Of a stretch of DNA of 64,000 bases, positions 1 to 9,852 are shown piece by piece. Both the position numbers and the translations under genes were made by a program. Position 1 is the first letter of the stretch, and each line of letters starts with the position of its first letter. The notes beneath the pieces are model-generated. The model had not been told where the DNA came from. It did no database searches and saw only the letters and a program-made list of their open reading frames with translations. This DNA comes from Candidatus Nitrospira nitrosa (GTDB lineage: Bacteria > Nitrospirota > Nitrospiria > Nitrospirales > Nitrospiraceae): the NCBI RefSeq assembly GCF_001458735.1, contig NZ_CZQA01000009.1, positions 372,001-436,000 on the forward strand. Reading direction: 5' to 3'.

Positions 1-1453
1 TGTGCTGGACCTGCCGCTCAAACAGCCGCAGCAGGCTCTCCAACTCCTCCACACCGGCGGAATTCATGTGAGGATTCCATTTCGTCAGCAGTTGCCGCCG
101 CTCGTCCTGCTTGAGTGGCGATAAGTCGGCGAGCCGTGCAGTCGGCCGTTCAGCCATCGCTTCGAGCAACACTTTGAGATGCCGGATCATACGTTCCGTC
201 GTGTCGGCATCGAATAGCCGTTTGTCGTAAGAGATCTTGAGTCCCAATTCTTTGCCCGGCCATCCCATGACGGTCAGTGGATAGTTCGTGTGGACTCGAT
301 ACTGTTCCTCTTCGCCCTTGAAAATGATCCGCCCCTCATAGAGCTCTCGATCCACCGGGGCGTTCTCAAACACGAACAGACTGTGGAACAATGCCTCTCC
401 GCGCGGGATCTCACTACACCGCTGCATCTGGACGAGCGGAGCATAGTCGTACTGCCGCACTCGGACGTTCTCGGCCAGCAAATCTTTGAGCCAGTCCATC
501 AGGAGACGGTCCGGTTGTATGGAAATTCGAAGCGGCAGGGTGTTGATGAATAGGCCCAGGATAGACTCGACTCCGGACAACTCGGTGGGTCGACCGGCAA
601 CCGTCACGCCGAACAGGACCTCCCGTTCACTGCTATAGTAACTGAGCAAGAGCGCCCAAGCGCCCTGAAAGAACGTATTCACCGTTAAACGATGCCGCTG
701 TGCCAGATCCGTCAACATGGCCGATGTCTCGGCGCTCAGGTATAAACAGTGATCGGCTGCGTCTTCATTCTGGTCGGCAAGGCCTTCGGGCAATCGGTCG
801 TACGGCAACGGTGTGGGCGTGGGAAATTCTTTGAGGTACCCACGCCAGAACGATTCCGCCGCCTTGATATCTTGTCTCTGCAACCAGGCGATGTAGTCGC
901 GATAGGGGCGAGGTTTCTCCCACGTAAGCTGTTCGCCGCGCACGAGCGCCCCGTAATGACCGAGGAAATCCATCAAGAGGAGGGAAATACACCACTCATC
1001 GAGCAGGATATGATGGAAACTGTGTACGAACTGGTACCGGTCTTGCGCCAACCGGATCAGCCACAACCGCATGAGGGGTGCCTTGGCAAAATCAAATCCC
1101 TCGCGGAGTTCGGTGTCCAGTTCGGCGTCCAGCCGCATGATCTGTTCTCCACGTGTCTGCCCTCTCCAATCCAGCGACACGAGCGGAACGTCCACCTGCT
1201 TGTGCACCGCCTGTAAGGGACGTTTCTGACTTTTCCAGACGAAAGAGGTTCGCAGCACCGGATGCCGGTCGAATACCAGATCCCACGCGCGTACGAATGC
1301 CTCATAGTTCAAGTCACCCTCCAGCAAGTACCGGTTCTGCATCAGATAAATCCCAGTGCCGGGATTCATCAGTGTATGGAACAGCATTCCCTCCTGCATC
1401 GGCGAGAGCGGATAAATGGATTCGATATGATCAGGAATCTCGGGCTTTGCCAC
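1..1453 (-). CDS. Non-ribosomal peptide synthetase, C domain plus start of A domain (partial, runs off left edge)
   Basis: The reading frame is open from a GTG start at 1453 to the window edge, about 484 codons. Residues 1 to about 440 form a condensation domain that opens with the typical YPLSPMQEGMLFH motif. It is followed by an LLTKWN stretch and LFERQVQ, which mark the entry into an adenylation domain. The C-domain catalytic motif reads HHILLDEW, so the usual HHxxxDG has Glu in place of Gly while both His and the Asp are kept. The start lies 8 bp after the stop of the preceding synthetase gene, with an AGGAGACGGA ribosome site overlapping that stop, so the two are translationally linked. 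It should add the residue after the serine module; its substrate cannot be read because the A domain lies outside the window. No epimerase or thioesterase is visible in this part. Confidence 0.9.
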   Translation of the reverse strand, partial: MAKPEIPDHIESIYPLSPMQEGMLFHTLMNPGTGIYLMQNRYLLEGDLNYEAFVRAWDLVFDRHPVLRTSFVWKSQKRPLQAVHKQVDVPLVSLDWRGQTRGEQIMRLDAELDTELREGFDFAKAPLMRLWLIRLAQDRYQFVHSFHHILLDEWCISLLLMDFLGHYGALVRGEQLTWEKPRPYRDYIAWLQRQDIKAAESFWRGYLKEFPTPTPLPYDRLPEGLADQNEDAADHCLYLSAETSAMLTDLAQRHRLTVNTFFQGAWALLLSYYSSEREVLFGVTVAGRPTELSGVESILGLFINTLPLRISIQPDRLLMDWLKDLLAENVRVRQYDYAPLVQMQRCSEIPRGEALFHSLFVFENAPVDRELYEGRIIFKGEEEQYRVHTNYPLTVMGWPGKELGLKISYDKRLFDADTTERMIRHLKVLLEAMAERPTARLADLSPLKQDERRQLLTKWNPHMNSAGVEELESLLRLFERQVQH

Positions 1454-1461
1454 TCCGTCTC

Positions 1462-4400
1462 CTATTTCAATTCTTCCAGCAAATTGCTCATGTCCTCGTC
1501 GGACAACTCGATGTCCACGCGCGTTCCTACTTCCGTTTCCTCCGTTTGCGATGTTTCTTCGGCGACCACCTCGATCGGTACCGCAACCGCAGCAGCGGCC
1601 GCGACCGTGGGATGCTCGAATAATTGTTTTGGCGTCAATTTCACGCCCCGCTGATGGGCACGGGCCAATACTTGAAGGGTATTAATGGAATCACCGCCGA
1701 GTTCGAAGAAATTGTCGAGTCGACCCACTCGGGGCTGGCCGAGCACCTCGGCCCAGATGGCAGCCAGGATGTGCTCCGACTCCGTCACCGGCTCTTCATA
1801 GGACTGCGTCCGACTAGTCTCCGTATCCGGCAACGGCAGCGCCTTGCGATCGACTTTGCCGTGGGGCGTCAGCGGCAGAGCTTCCAGCGTTACCACAAGG
1901 TCGGGGACGAAGGCTTCCGGCAGCCGTACCGCCACCCATTGCCGGATCATCTCACCTGTAACGTCATGACCCATTCGGGGAACCACGTAGCCGACCAAAC
2001 GTTTGCTCCCGGCTGCCGTGTCCTGATCCACCACAACTGCCTCGTGCACCGTTGGATGCTGAAGCAAGCAGCTTTCGATCTCGCCCAGTTCGATGCGTAC
2101 TCCTCTGATCTTCACCTGATGATCCAATCGACCCAGATATTCGATGGCGCCGTCCGCCCGATATCTTGCGAGATCGCCCGTCCTGTACAAGCGTCGACCC
2201 GGCTCTGCGCTGAATGGATCCGGGACAAATTTCTCTGCCGTCAGCGCCGGTCGCTTATGATAGCCCCGCGCCACATTCACGCCGCCGATGTACAGCTCAC
2301 CCGGGACACCGATCGGGACCGGCTCGTCTCGATGATCCACAAGATAGATCTGCGTATTAGCGATCGGCCGCCCGATCGGGACAGGATCGGCCGGAGCTTT
2401 CTGATCGCACGACCACACCGTGACGTCGATCGCGGCTTCCGTCGGCCCATAGAGATTGTGGAGCTCGACTCCCGGTAGCTTCGTCCAACACTGCTGCTGC
2501 ACCGTCGCCGTCAGCGCTTCACCGCTGCAGATCACTCGCCGCAACGACCCGGCGCAGGCTTGCACACCCGGTGTTTCCAGAAATGCCTGCAACATCGGCG
2601 GCACGAAGTGCAGCGTCGTGATCTTCTGCTTGACGATCCGCTCTTTGAGCCGCAACCCGTCTTTGTGTTCATCCGGTTGGGCCAACACCAATTCCGCTCC
2701 CGTCATCAGGGGCCAGAACAACTCCCACACCGAAACGTCAAAACCAAACGGCGTTTTCTGCAACACACGGTCTGCCGGCGTCAGGCTGAAATATTCCTGC
2801 ATCCATTGCAGCCGGTTGAGCAGTCCGCCGTGCGTGTTCCCCGCGCCTTTCGGCCGCCCCGTTGAGCCGGACGTATAGATCGTGTACGCCAGATGTTGGA
2901 GCCGTACCGGCGTTGGCGGGAGTACCGGTGTTTCAGCTACCGAAGCTGCGGCGTATAGTTCCAGATACAGGCCGGCGAACGGCGGAAGCTGTTCCCGCAG
3001 CGCCGGTTGCATCAGTAAGATCGGCGGAGCCGCATCGGCCAACATGTAGCCGATTCGATCGGCCGGATACCTGGGGTCGATCGGCACATAGGCGCCCCCT
3101 GCCTGCCAAATACCCAATAGACCGACGATTAATTCCAGAGACCGTTCGGTGCAGATCCCGACCAGTACATCGGGTCCCACCCCATGCCGGCGCAGTTCCG
3201 ACGCCAATGCTTGGCTTCTGGTCCATAGTTCTCGATAACTCAGTGCCTGCTCGTCGAACCGCACTGCCGTCGCTTCCGGCGTGCGCATGACATTCTCGTA
3301 GATCAGTTCCGGCACCGTTGCGTCCATCGAATATTTCTGCCGAGTGGCGTTCCACCCCTCCAAAACCAGCCGTCGTTCATCCGCCCTCAGCACCCCAATC
3401 GTTGAGAGACGTGTCTCAGATGGCTCGACCAACTGACTCAACACCATGTCCAGATGTTCGGCTATACGCCCCACTTGCTCTGGAGAGAACTGTTTCTGTT
3501 GATAGGAGAGGAGAAAACAGAGCGAATCACCCGGTACGACGTTGACGGTCAACGGATAATTGGTTTGCCCCTGCAAAGAGACATCGTGAGCGGTCAAGCC
3601 GGCGCCCCCATCATCCAGCGTTTGGTCGGTGGGATGATTATCGAAGACCAGCAGGCTGTTGAAGAGCCGGCCGCCACGCGGCATCTGACTCCAGCTCTGG
3701 ATCTGAGCCAGGGAGGTGTGTTCGTATTGGCGTAACTCAGCATTCTGCTGCAGCAATCCTCGTAACCAGGTCTGCAAAATGGCATCTCGCGGCACGGCAA
3801 CCCGAAGCGGCAGCGTGTTGATAAAGAGTCCGAGCATCGTCTCGATGCCGGGGACATCAGCCGATCTTCCTGATACCGTCGTGCCGAACAACACATCGTC
3901 TTCACCACTGTAACGGCTCAGCAACAATGCCCAAGCTCCCTGTACCAAGGTATTGACCGTGATGCGTTCCTTGGAAGCATAAGCCTGAAGAGCAGAGGTC
4001 CTGGCGGCGGAGATCGCCAGTCGATGTATGCCGTACCCGGTTGCCGGCTGTACATCATTCTGAGCAAGGTCCGTCGGAAGCGGTGTGGGAGCAGTCATGC
4101 CCGCGAGAGTCTTGCGCCAGTACTGTTCCGCCGCCGTCTGATCTTGAGAGAGTATCCATTCGACATAATCCCGATAGGGCTGCGACTGCGGCTTGCGCGG
4201 ATCCGGGCCGCCTGTGGAGCAGGCGTAGCATGCGAACAGATCACTCAGAATAATGGGTAGGCACCAGCCGTCGAGTACGATGTGATGATGCGTCCAAATT
4301 AAGTAGCGTGCGTCATCCGCAATGCGGATCAATGCAAGGCGCATGAGCGGTGGGCGCGTGAGATCAAAGTCAGTCAGTCGATCTTCTTGGAGAAATTCCT

Positions 4401-7400
4401 GGAGTCGTTGGCGCTGCTCGGATTCGGGCAGGTCACGCCAATCCAGCTCGATAATGGGGGGTGCCTCGCCCGGCAACACAACCTGCATGGGGCTGTTGAG
4501 TTTCTGCCACATGAAGGCGGTACGAAGCGGCGTCGAACGGCCGATCACCATCCGCCAAGCATCGATAAACGCGGCATGGTCCAAATAGCCGCGAAGCAGG
4601 CAGCTCAGCTGTTCGATATAGATGCCGGACTGCGGTTCGTACAGGCTGTGAAACAAGAGTCCCTGCTGCAAGGGTGTGAGCGGATAGACGTCTTCAGCTT
4701 CGGCATACAATCGGCGCGCCGTTTCGAGCCGGACCGAATCAGTCGGTCTCTGCGCTCGTATGCCGGGCTTCGACTGAGAATCGCCCGTTTCAATTCTGTT
4801 GCCTGTCGCTTCTGCTAATTCGGCGACCGTCTGATGTTGGAACAGATCCCTCGGCGTCAGCGGCAGACCCTGCGCCTTCGCGCGGGAAATCACCTGCAAG
4901 CTGAGGATCGAATCTCCACCCAGCTCGAAGAAATTGTCATGGACACCCACGCGTTCCAGACCCAGCACCTCGGCCCAAACCGCCGCCAATTGCGATTCGG
5001 TCGGCGTGCGAGGTGCTGTCCATTCTCTGGCGGCTACCCGATCCGGTTGGGGCAAAGCCTCCCGATCGATCTTGCCGTTGACGCTACGAGGGAGCATCTC
5101 AAGTCTGACGATCGCAGAAGGGACCATCGGCTCAGGCAATTGCTCCCGCAGCGATCGGATGAGGATGTCCGAATCATACGAGGCCCCGTCGCGCGGCACC
5201 ACATAGGCAACCAACCGTTTCTGCCCCGGATGGTCCTGGCGTACCACGGCGGCCGCTTCGCGGACATCTGGAAAAGCCTGTAGGCGCAGTTCAATTTCAC
5301 CCAACTCAATGCGTACGCCACGGATTTTGACTTGATGGTCGCGACGTCCGATAAATTCCACCGTGCCGTCCGAACGATGACGAACCCGGTCGCCGGTTCG
5401 ATATAGACGAGAGCCCAATTCACCTGAAAATGGATCCGGCACAAACGCCTCGGCGGTTTTGGCCGGATCATACAGATAGCCGCGGCCCACGCCCGCTCCC
5501 GCCACGCATAGTTCGCCCACGGCTCCGATCGGCACCGGTTCCAACCAGTCGTCCACCACATACAGACGGAGATTGACGATGGGTTTGCCGATCGGAGAAT
5601 GGGCATAGGTGTCATCCGGGGGTACCGTAATCGTCGCCATTGCCACATCGTCTGCGCATTCAGCCGGCCCATAGGCGTTGATCAACGGCACATGCCGGTA
5701 TCGCTCAAACCATCGGCGAACGAGGGCAGGCGGCAGCGTTTCGCCGGTGGGCAATACCCACCGCAACCGAGCCAACCTGGGCGCCTCGTTTCCGGTCGCG
5801 GCCGCGCTGTCGAGCATGCCTCGCAGCAACGCCGGCACTGTTTCGAGGACGGTCACTTCTTGTGTGTCGGCATAGCGGAGCAATTGCTCCGGATCGCGAG
5901 CCGTTTCGTCGGGCACGATGAGCGTGCGGGCCCCGCAGAGCAGCGCCGCCGTGAGCTGCCAGACTGAAATATCGAATCCCTGGGAGGCGGTCTGCGCGAC
6001 GACATCGCTCGGACCCAACCGGAGCATGGAAACCTTGCTCCGAAGATGATTGATCAGACCGCCCTCCGTCACCATTGCTCCCTTCGGAATACCGGTCGAT
6101 CCGCTCGTATAGATGACATAAGCCAGTTTCGAGGACGGCCAAGCCGTTCCATCACCAGAAGGAGCCGGATTTTCGGAGAGACAGGCTTCGACTGTGAGTA
6201 TTCCCGGTCGACCAGCTTCAGGCAGTCTGGCGATCGCGTCATTTGTCCTGGAGGCCCAGGCTTCCGTCGTCAAGACCATCGAAGCCTGGCTCGTTTCGAG
6301 GATGGACGTCCACCGTGACGGCGGATGTCCGGGGTCGAGCGGCAAGTAGACTCCGCCGCGTTTCCATAGAGCGATCATGAGGGCCACATAGTTGATGCTC
6401 CGCTCGCCGAGTACCGCAACGATGGACTCACAACCGACCCCGGCGATCGAAAGCGCGCGAGCGATCCGATCAGCGCGATCGTTCAAGTCACGATAACTGA
6501 GAGCTTCCTCGCCACAGGAGACCGCCACCGCTTGTGGAGACCTCGCCACCTGCTCTTCGAAGAGGCGAGCTACCTGACCCTCCGTGGTTCCGGCGGCGGT
6601 GTCGTTCCATTCGGTCAGAATCTTCCGTCGCTCCTTCTCCGTCAGCATCGGGAGTTCATGAAGACGATCCTGTGGGTTGTCGACAATACCTTCCAAGAGT
6701 CGCTTCAGTTGGCTTGCCATCCTGGCTACGGTCACCTGATCAAAAAGATCCTGGTTGTACTCGAACGCGCAATCCAATCCGGTCTCGTCTTCCGTCATGT
6801 CGAGGGACAGATCGAACTTGGCGCCACCTGCATCCAACTCCATCGCTCTCACTTCCAACGATGTGATTGTCAGGCTTCTAGCCAGCGAGGTCTGCAGCGC
6901 AAACATCACCTGGAACAGCGGTGTATGACTGAGCGTGCGGACCGGCTGCAGCGCGTCCACCAGTTGCTCGAACGGCAAATCTTGGTGAGCCTGCGCGCCC
7001 AGGACCGTTTCCTGCACCCGCGCCAGCAGATCGGTGAACGTCGGATTGCCCGAAAGATTCGCCCGCAGCACGAGCGTATTGGCGAAGAAGCCGATCAACG
7101 TCTCCGTTTCCCGCTTCGGCCGGTTTGCGACCGGAGTGCCGAGACAAAAATCGTCGAGTCCGCTGTACCGCATCAGCAACACTTGAAAGGCGGCCAGGAG
7201 CGTCATGAACAGTGTCGCTCCCTGAGTGCGGCTCAACGTCTGCAGCCGGTCAACCAAGTCGCGTGACACTGAAAATGGAAAACGCGCGCCCCGGTCGCTC
7301 TGGATGACCTGGCGCGGGCGGTCCGACGGCAGGTCGAGCACCGGTAATTTCCCTTTCAATTTCTCTTTCCAATAGGCCAGCCGTTCCTCGATCACCGATC

Positions 7401-8022
7401 CCTGCAACCACCCGCCCTGCCAGACCGCGTAATCCGCGTATTGAATCGGTAACGGAGGCAGCGGTGACGGCAATCCTGCATCGAACGCCTCGTAAAGCGC
7501 TCCGAATTCCTGCGCGAGAATCTGCGACGACCACCCGTCGCAGACGATATGGTGCAACGTGAGAACCAATATGTGCTCTTGCGGTCTCAGTTTGAGCAGA
7601 CGCACCCGCATCACGGGCCCGCTGCGAAGGTCGAACGGCCGCCGTGCCTCAGCCTGCGCCGCAGCGGCTGCCGAAGCCTCGCGCTGGGACGGCGACTTGA
7701 GACTAAAATCCACCACCGGTACATCGATCGGGCGATCCTCGGCGATGACTTGAACCAACTCTCCTTCTACTTCATCGAAAGTGGTTCGGAGGACTTCGTG
7801 CCTCCGAACGATTTCGTTGAGGCTCAATACCGTCGCTTCCCGGTTGAGAGCACCCCGTAGTCGTACCGCCAGCGCCGTGTTATACGAAGCGCTGTCCGGC
7901 TCCAGCTGGGAGAGAAACCATAATCGCTTCTGCGCGAAGCTCGCGGGGAAGACATCCACGTTCGTCGGACTCGCGGCCGGCGCAGTAGGACCGGTGAATG
8001 TGCCGGGATGTGTCGGCTTCAC
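1462..8022 (-). CDS. Two-module non-ribosomal peptide synthetase C-A-PCP-C-A-PCP (predicted Dab, Ser)
   Basis: This is a 2186-residue cytoplasmic synthetase. Domain order, roughly: C1 20-460 (HHIVCDGWS), A1 480-990 (YTSGSTGIPKG), PCP1 1000-1070 (FELGGDS), C2 1110-1530 (HHIVLDGWC), A2 1560-2050 (YTSGSTGRPKG), PCP2 2080-2150 (FELGGDS). Aligned by eye to GrsA, the A1 pocket reads D-I-W-E-L-T-A-D-D-K, which I recall from the 2,4-diaminobutyrate modules of pyoverdine synthetases. The A2 pocket reads D-V-W-H-I-S-L-I-D-K, the serine code with one conservative change. A diaminobutyrate aminotransferase in the same operon supports the first call. The start is a GTG at 8022 that overlaps the TGA of the hydroxylase gene (GTGA), preceded by AAGGGG; the frame is open further upstream but that part overlaps the hydroxylase. 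No epimerisation domain is present. Confidence 0.93.
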   Translation of the reverse strand: MKPTHPGTFTGPTAPAASPTNVDVFPASFAQKRLWFLSQLEPDSASYNTALAVRLRGALNREATVLSLNEIVRRHEVLRTTFDEVEGELVQVIAEDRPIDVPVVDFSLKSPSQREASAAAAAQAEARRPFDLRSGPVMRVRLLKLRPQEHILVLTLHHIVCDGWSSQILAQEFGALYEAFDAGLPSPLPPLPIQYADYAVWQGGWLQGSVIEERLAYWKEKLKGKLPVLDLPSDRPRQVIQSDRGARFPFSVSRDLVDRLQTLSRTQGATLFMTLLAAFQVLLMRYSGLDDFCLGTPVANRPKRETETLIGFFANTLVLRANLSGNPTFTDLLARVQETVLGAQAHQDLPFEQLVDALQPVRTLSHTPLFQVMFALQTSLARSLTITSLEVRAMELDAGGAKFDLSLDMTEDETGLDCAFEYNQDLFDQVTVARMASQLKRLLEGIVDNPQDRLHELPMLTEKERRKILTEWNDTAAGTTEGQVARLFEEQVARSPQAVAVSCGEEALSYRDLNDRADRIARALSIAGVGCESIVAVLGERSINYVALMIALWKRGGVYLPLDPGHPPSRWTSILETSQASMVLTTEAWASRTNDAIARLPEAGRPGILTVEACLSENPAPSGDGTAWPSSKLAYVIYTSGSTGIPKGAMVTEGGLINHLRSKVSMLRLGPSDVVAQTASQGFDISVWQLTAALLCGARTLIVPDETARDPEQLLRYADTQEVTVLETVPALLRGMLDSAAATGNEAPRLARLRWVLPTGETLPPALVRRWFERYRHVPLINAYGPAECADDVAMATITVPPDDTYAHSPIGKPIVNLRLYVVDDWLEPVPIGAVGELCVAGAGVGRGYLYDPAKTAEAFVPDPFSGELGSRLYRTGDRVRHRSDGTVEFIGRRDHQVKIRGVRIELGEIELRLQAFPDVREAAAVVRQDHPGQKRLVAYVVPRDGASYDSDILIRSLREQLPEPMVPSAIVRLEMLPRSVNGKIDREALPQPDRVAAREWTAPRTPTESQLAAVWAEVLGLERVGVHDNFFELGGDSILSLQVISRAKAQGLPLTPRDLFQHQTVAELAEATGNRIETGDSQSKPGIRAQRPTDSVRLETARRLYAEAEDVYPLTPLQQGLLFHSLYEPQSGIYIEQLSCLLRGYLDHAAFIDAWRMVIGRSTPLRTAFMWQKLNSPMQVVLPGEAPPIIELDWRDLPESEQRQRLQEFLQEDRLTDFDLTRPPLMRLALIRIADDARYLIWTHHHIVLDGWCLPIILSDLFACYACSTGGPDPRKPQSQPYRDYVEWILSQDQTAAEQYWRKTLAGMTAPTPLPTDLAQNDVQPATGYGIHRLAISAARTSALQAYASKERITVNTLVQGAWALLLSRYSGEDDVLFGTTVSGRSADVPGIETMLGLFINTLPLRVAVPRDAILQTWLRGLLQQNAELRQYEHTSLAQIQSWSQMPRGGRLFNSLLVFDNHPTDQTLDDGGAGLTAHDVSLQGQTNYPLTVNVVPGDSLCFLLSYQQKQFSPEQVGRIAEHLDMVLSQLVEPSETRLSTIGVLRADERRLVLEGWNATRQKYSMDATVPELIYENVMRTPEATAVRFDEQALSYRELWTRSQALASELRRHGVGPDVLVGICTERSLELIVGLLGIWQAGGAYVPIDPRYPADRIGYMLADAAPPILLMQPALREQLPPFAGLYLELYAAASVAETPVLPPTPVRLQHLAYTIYTSGSTGRPKGAGNTHGGLLNRLQWMQEYFSLTPADRVLQKTPFGFDVSVWELFWPLMTGAELVLAQPDEHKDGLRLKERIVKQKITTLHFVPPMLQAFLETPGVQACAGSLRRVICSGEALTATVQQQCWTKLPGVELHNLYGPTEAAIDVTVWSCDQKAPADPVPIGRPIANTQIYLVDHRDEPVPIGVPGELYIGGVNVARGYHKRPALTAEKFVPDPFSAEPGRRLYRTGDLARYRADGAIEYLGRLDHQVKIRGVRIELGEIESCLLQHPTVHEAVVVDQDTAAGSKRLVGYVVPRMGHDVTGEMIRQWVAVRLPEAFVPDLVVTLEALPLTPHGKVDRKALPLPDTETSRTQSYEEPVTESEHILAAIWAEVLGQPRVGRLDNFFELGGDSINTLQVLARAHQRGVKLTPKQLFEHPTVAAAAAVAVPIEVVAEETSQTEETEVGTRVDIELSDEDMSNLLEELK

Positions 8023-9050
8023 TGTCGCCCCTTGCTTGATTCGGCCATCGCCACCAAAATTTTTCTCGGTCCCTTGAACGGCGTGCGCCCATGCGCCGCC
8101 AGCATATTGTCCAGCATCAATACATCTCCTTCGTGCCACGGAAACTGGACCGCAAGACAGCGGTAGACATCACGGATTTCGTCCAACACCGTCGTTTCGA
8201 TCGGCGTTCCGTCTCCGTAGAAAGCTTGCCGAGGGAGATCCTCTTCGTTGACAAAGGACAGCAGTGCATCTCTCACCGCCGGTTCTAGATTCGACACATG
8301 GAACAAATGCGCCTGATTGAACCAGACCATTTGCAGAGTCAGCGGATGAACGGCAACGGCTTGGCAAACCTGGCGTGTGCGTAACTCTCCATCGGCCTTC
8401 CATTCATACCCGATGCCGGCTGACCGGCAATATTGTTCAACGGCCCTGCGATCCATCGTGTTGAACACCTTGTTCCACGGTACGTCCAGTCCGTTCCCGT
8501 AGTTGCGCACGTACATCACACCCTTCTCGATGAACCGTTCCCTGATGCGAGCCGGAATGTGTTGCAACACCTCACGGCTGTCCGCGATCGGAGTGTAACC
8601 CCCTTCCGAGGACGACTGGGAGCAATAGAACCAGATTTTCATCGGCCATTCGGTGGTATAGGCTTGTTCATTGTGCAACGGAATGTGCTGATGCGGCGGG
8701 TATTCCGTCGACGTATACACCTGGTTATGCACCTGGGAGCGAGGCGTCGATCCGAACTCATAGGACGCCAAGTCCGGCGAGATCATCCGGACAAACGTGT
8801 CGAAGTCGGCCACTGATTCGATCGGAAACCCCCTGAACAACACACCACCGACGGTGGAAAGATAGCTACTAATCATCCGGCCGACGACGTCCCGGTATTC
8901 AACCAACGATCGCATGTCTACAGGACTGATCACGACAGGAAGCAGCGTGTCCTGCGACAAGTAGTTCACACGACAAGACACCTGACTGTTTGTCCCTCCG
9001 CAGGTTTCTTCTATGGAAATGGGTGCAGCATGGTTATGATTGGCGTGCAT
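8019..9050 (-). CDS. SyrP-like Fe(II)/2-oxoglutarate-dependent hydroxylase (TauD/TfdA fold)
   Basis: The product has 343 residues. The iron-binding facial triad is visible as HNE in HNEQAYTTEWP and a distal His in AAHGRTPF, with the Arg after it likely to bind 2-oxoglutarate. The family (SyrP and relatives) hydroxylates the beta carbon of amino acids, usually Asp, while they are tethered to a PCP; in siderophores this makes an alpha-hydroxycarboxylate iron ligand. The substrate here is inferred only from the family; the modules that can be read call for Dab and Ser, so the target may lie in the synthetase that leaves the window. The start at 9050 has a strong GGGGAGG site; it overlaps the PPTase stop by 17 bp, and the stop overlaps the NRPS GTG, so the gene sits tightly inside the operon. 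Confidence 0.85.
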   Translation of the reverse strand: MHANHNHAAPISIEETCGGTNSQVSCRVNYLSQDTLLPVVISPVDMRSLVEYRDVVGRMISSYLSTVGGVLFRGFPIESVADFDTFVRMISPDLASYEFGSTPRSQVHNQVYTSTEYPPHQHIPLHNEQAYTTEWPMKIWFYCSQSSSEGGYTPIADSREVLQHIPARIRERFIEKGVMYVRNYGNGLDVPWNKVFNTMDRRAVEQYCRSAGIGYEWKADGELRTRQVCQAVAVHPLTLQMVWFNQAHLFHVSNLEPAVRDALLSFVNEEDLPRQAFYGDGTPIETTVLDEIRDVYRCLAVQFPWHEGDVLMLDNMLAAHGRTPFKGPRKILVAMAESSKGRQ

Positions 9051-9852
9051 GATAGACCTCCCCTTCTCCGCAGCTCGTGTCTGACCCCGCCGCCAAGACC
9101 TCTGCTGAATCCCACCCCCATTGGAAACAACGGATCCTTGCAGCATGACCTTCTGTCACCAGTGCTCCCGCATACTCGGACCACAAGGGAAGGGTCAGCA
9201 TGGCCCAGCGAGGATCTCTGATATCACCGTCTGCCGGAGTCGGAACCTGCGCCCCACACCGACCGGCCACCTCGATTTGATTCAACGGCAGGGTCAGACC
9301 GACTCCGACAGCCTTGATGTAGGCTTCCTTGAGCGTCCACCAGGAATAAAACGTATCGACCTGCGCCGGCCCGACCAAAGAAGACAATATTGCCTGCTCC
9401 CGTTTCGAGCAGGTGTACTCGGCCACGTCGTGCCACGACAATTCACGGTCGCGCCATTCAACATCGATACCGACCTCTCGATCGCGAGCGAAAGCACAGA
9501 GCACAAGAGCCCGCGCATGTGAAAGGTTGAAATGCATCGTTTCATTCTCCGACCGCAAACACGGCTTGCCGTGGCACCCGATCATGAATTGGATTGACGC
9601 CGGCGAACGGCCGAGATACCGCCCAAGCAAAATCCTCAGCAGGCCGTGCGCGTGCACGTACCGTCGACGATCTTCCTCAAACGCAAAGCGCGATGCGCGA
9701 GTCCGCTCTTCTTCGCTGAGCAACTCGTACAGAACGGATTCCGGCCATCGTTCCCGCAAGTCGGCGCACCAGACATGTACGTCTCCGTCCATGAGAGACG
9801 CCGGCGTCGGCCTCGTCGAATTATCGGGCCGTTCTGCAGTTATGGCGTTCAT
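9034..9852 (-). CDS. 4'-phosphopantetheinyl transferase, Sfp/Gsp type
   Basis: The 272-residue product transfers phosphopantetheine from CoA onto the serine of carrier domains, which activates every ACP and PCP of this pathway. Family motifs visible are GIDVEWRD (Mg-binding Asp and Glu) in the middle and WWTLKEAYIKA further on, with a conserved NLSHA segment before them. The length fits the Sfp family (about 220-270). The start codon overlaps the stop of the thioesterase gene as ATGA. Having a dedicated PPTase inside the biosynthetic operon suggests the cluster can work without a broad-range PPTase elsewhere on the chromosome. Confidence 0.93.
   Translation of the reverse strand: MNAITAERPDNSTRPTPASLMDGDVHVWCADLRERWPESVLYELLSEEERTRASRFAFEEDRRRYVHAHGLLRILLGRYLGRSPASIQFMIGCHGKPCLRSENETMHFNLSHARALVLCAFARDREVGIDVEWRDRELSWHDVAEYTCSKREQAILSSLVGPAQVDTFYSWWTLKEAYIKAVGVGLTLPLNQIEVAGRCGAQVPTPADGDIRDPRWAMLTLPLWSEYAGALVTEGHAARIRCFQWGWDSAEVLAAGSDTSCGEGEVYHARQS

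Noticed and set aside
749-2478. Several plus-strand frames of 130-284 codons opposite the NRPS genes
   Set aside because: They are antisense shadows of G+C-rich synthetase genes; the minus-strand frames carry all conserved motifs.
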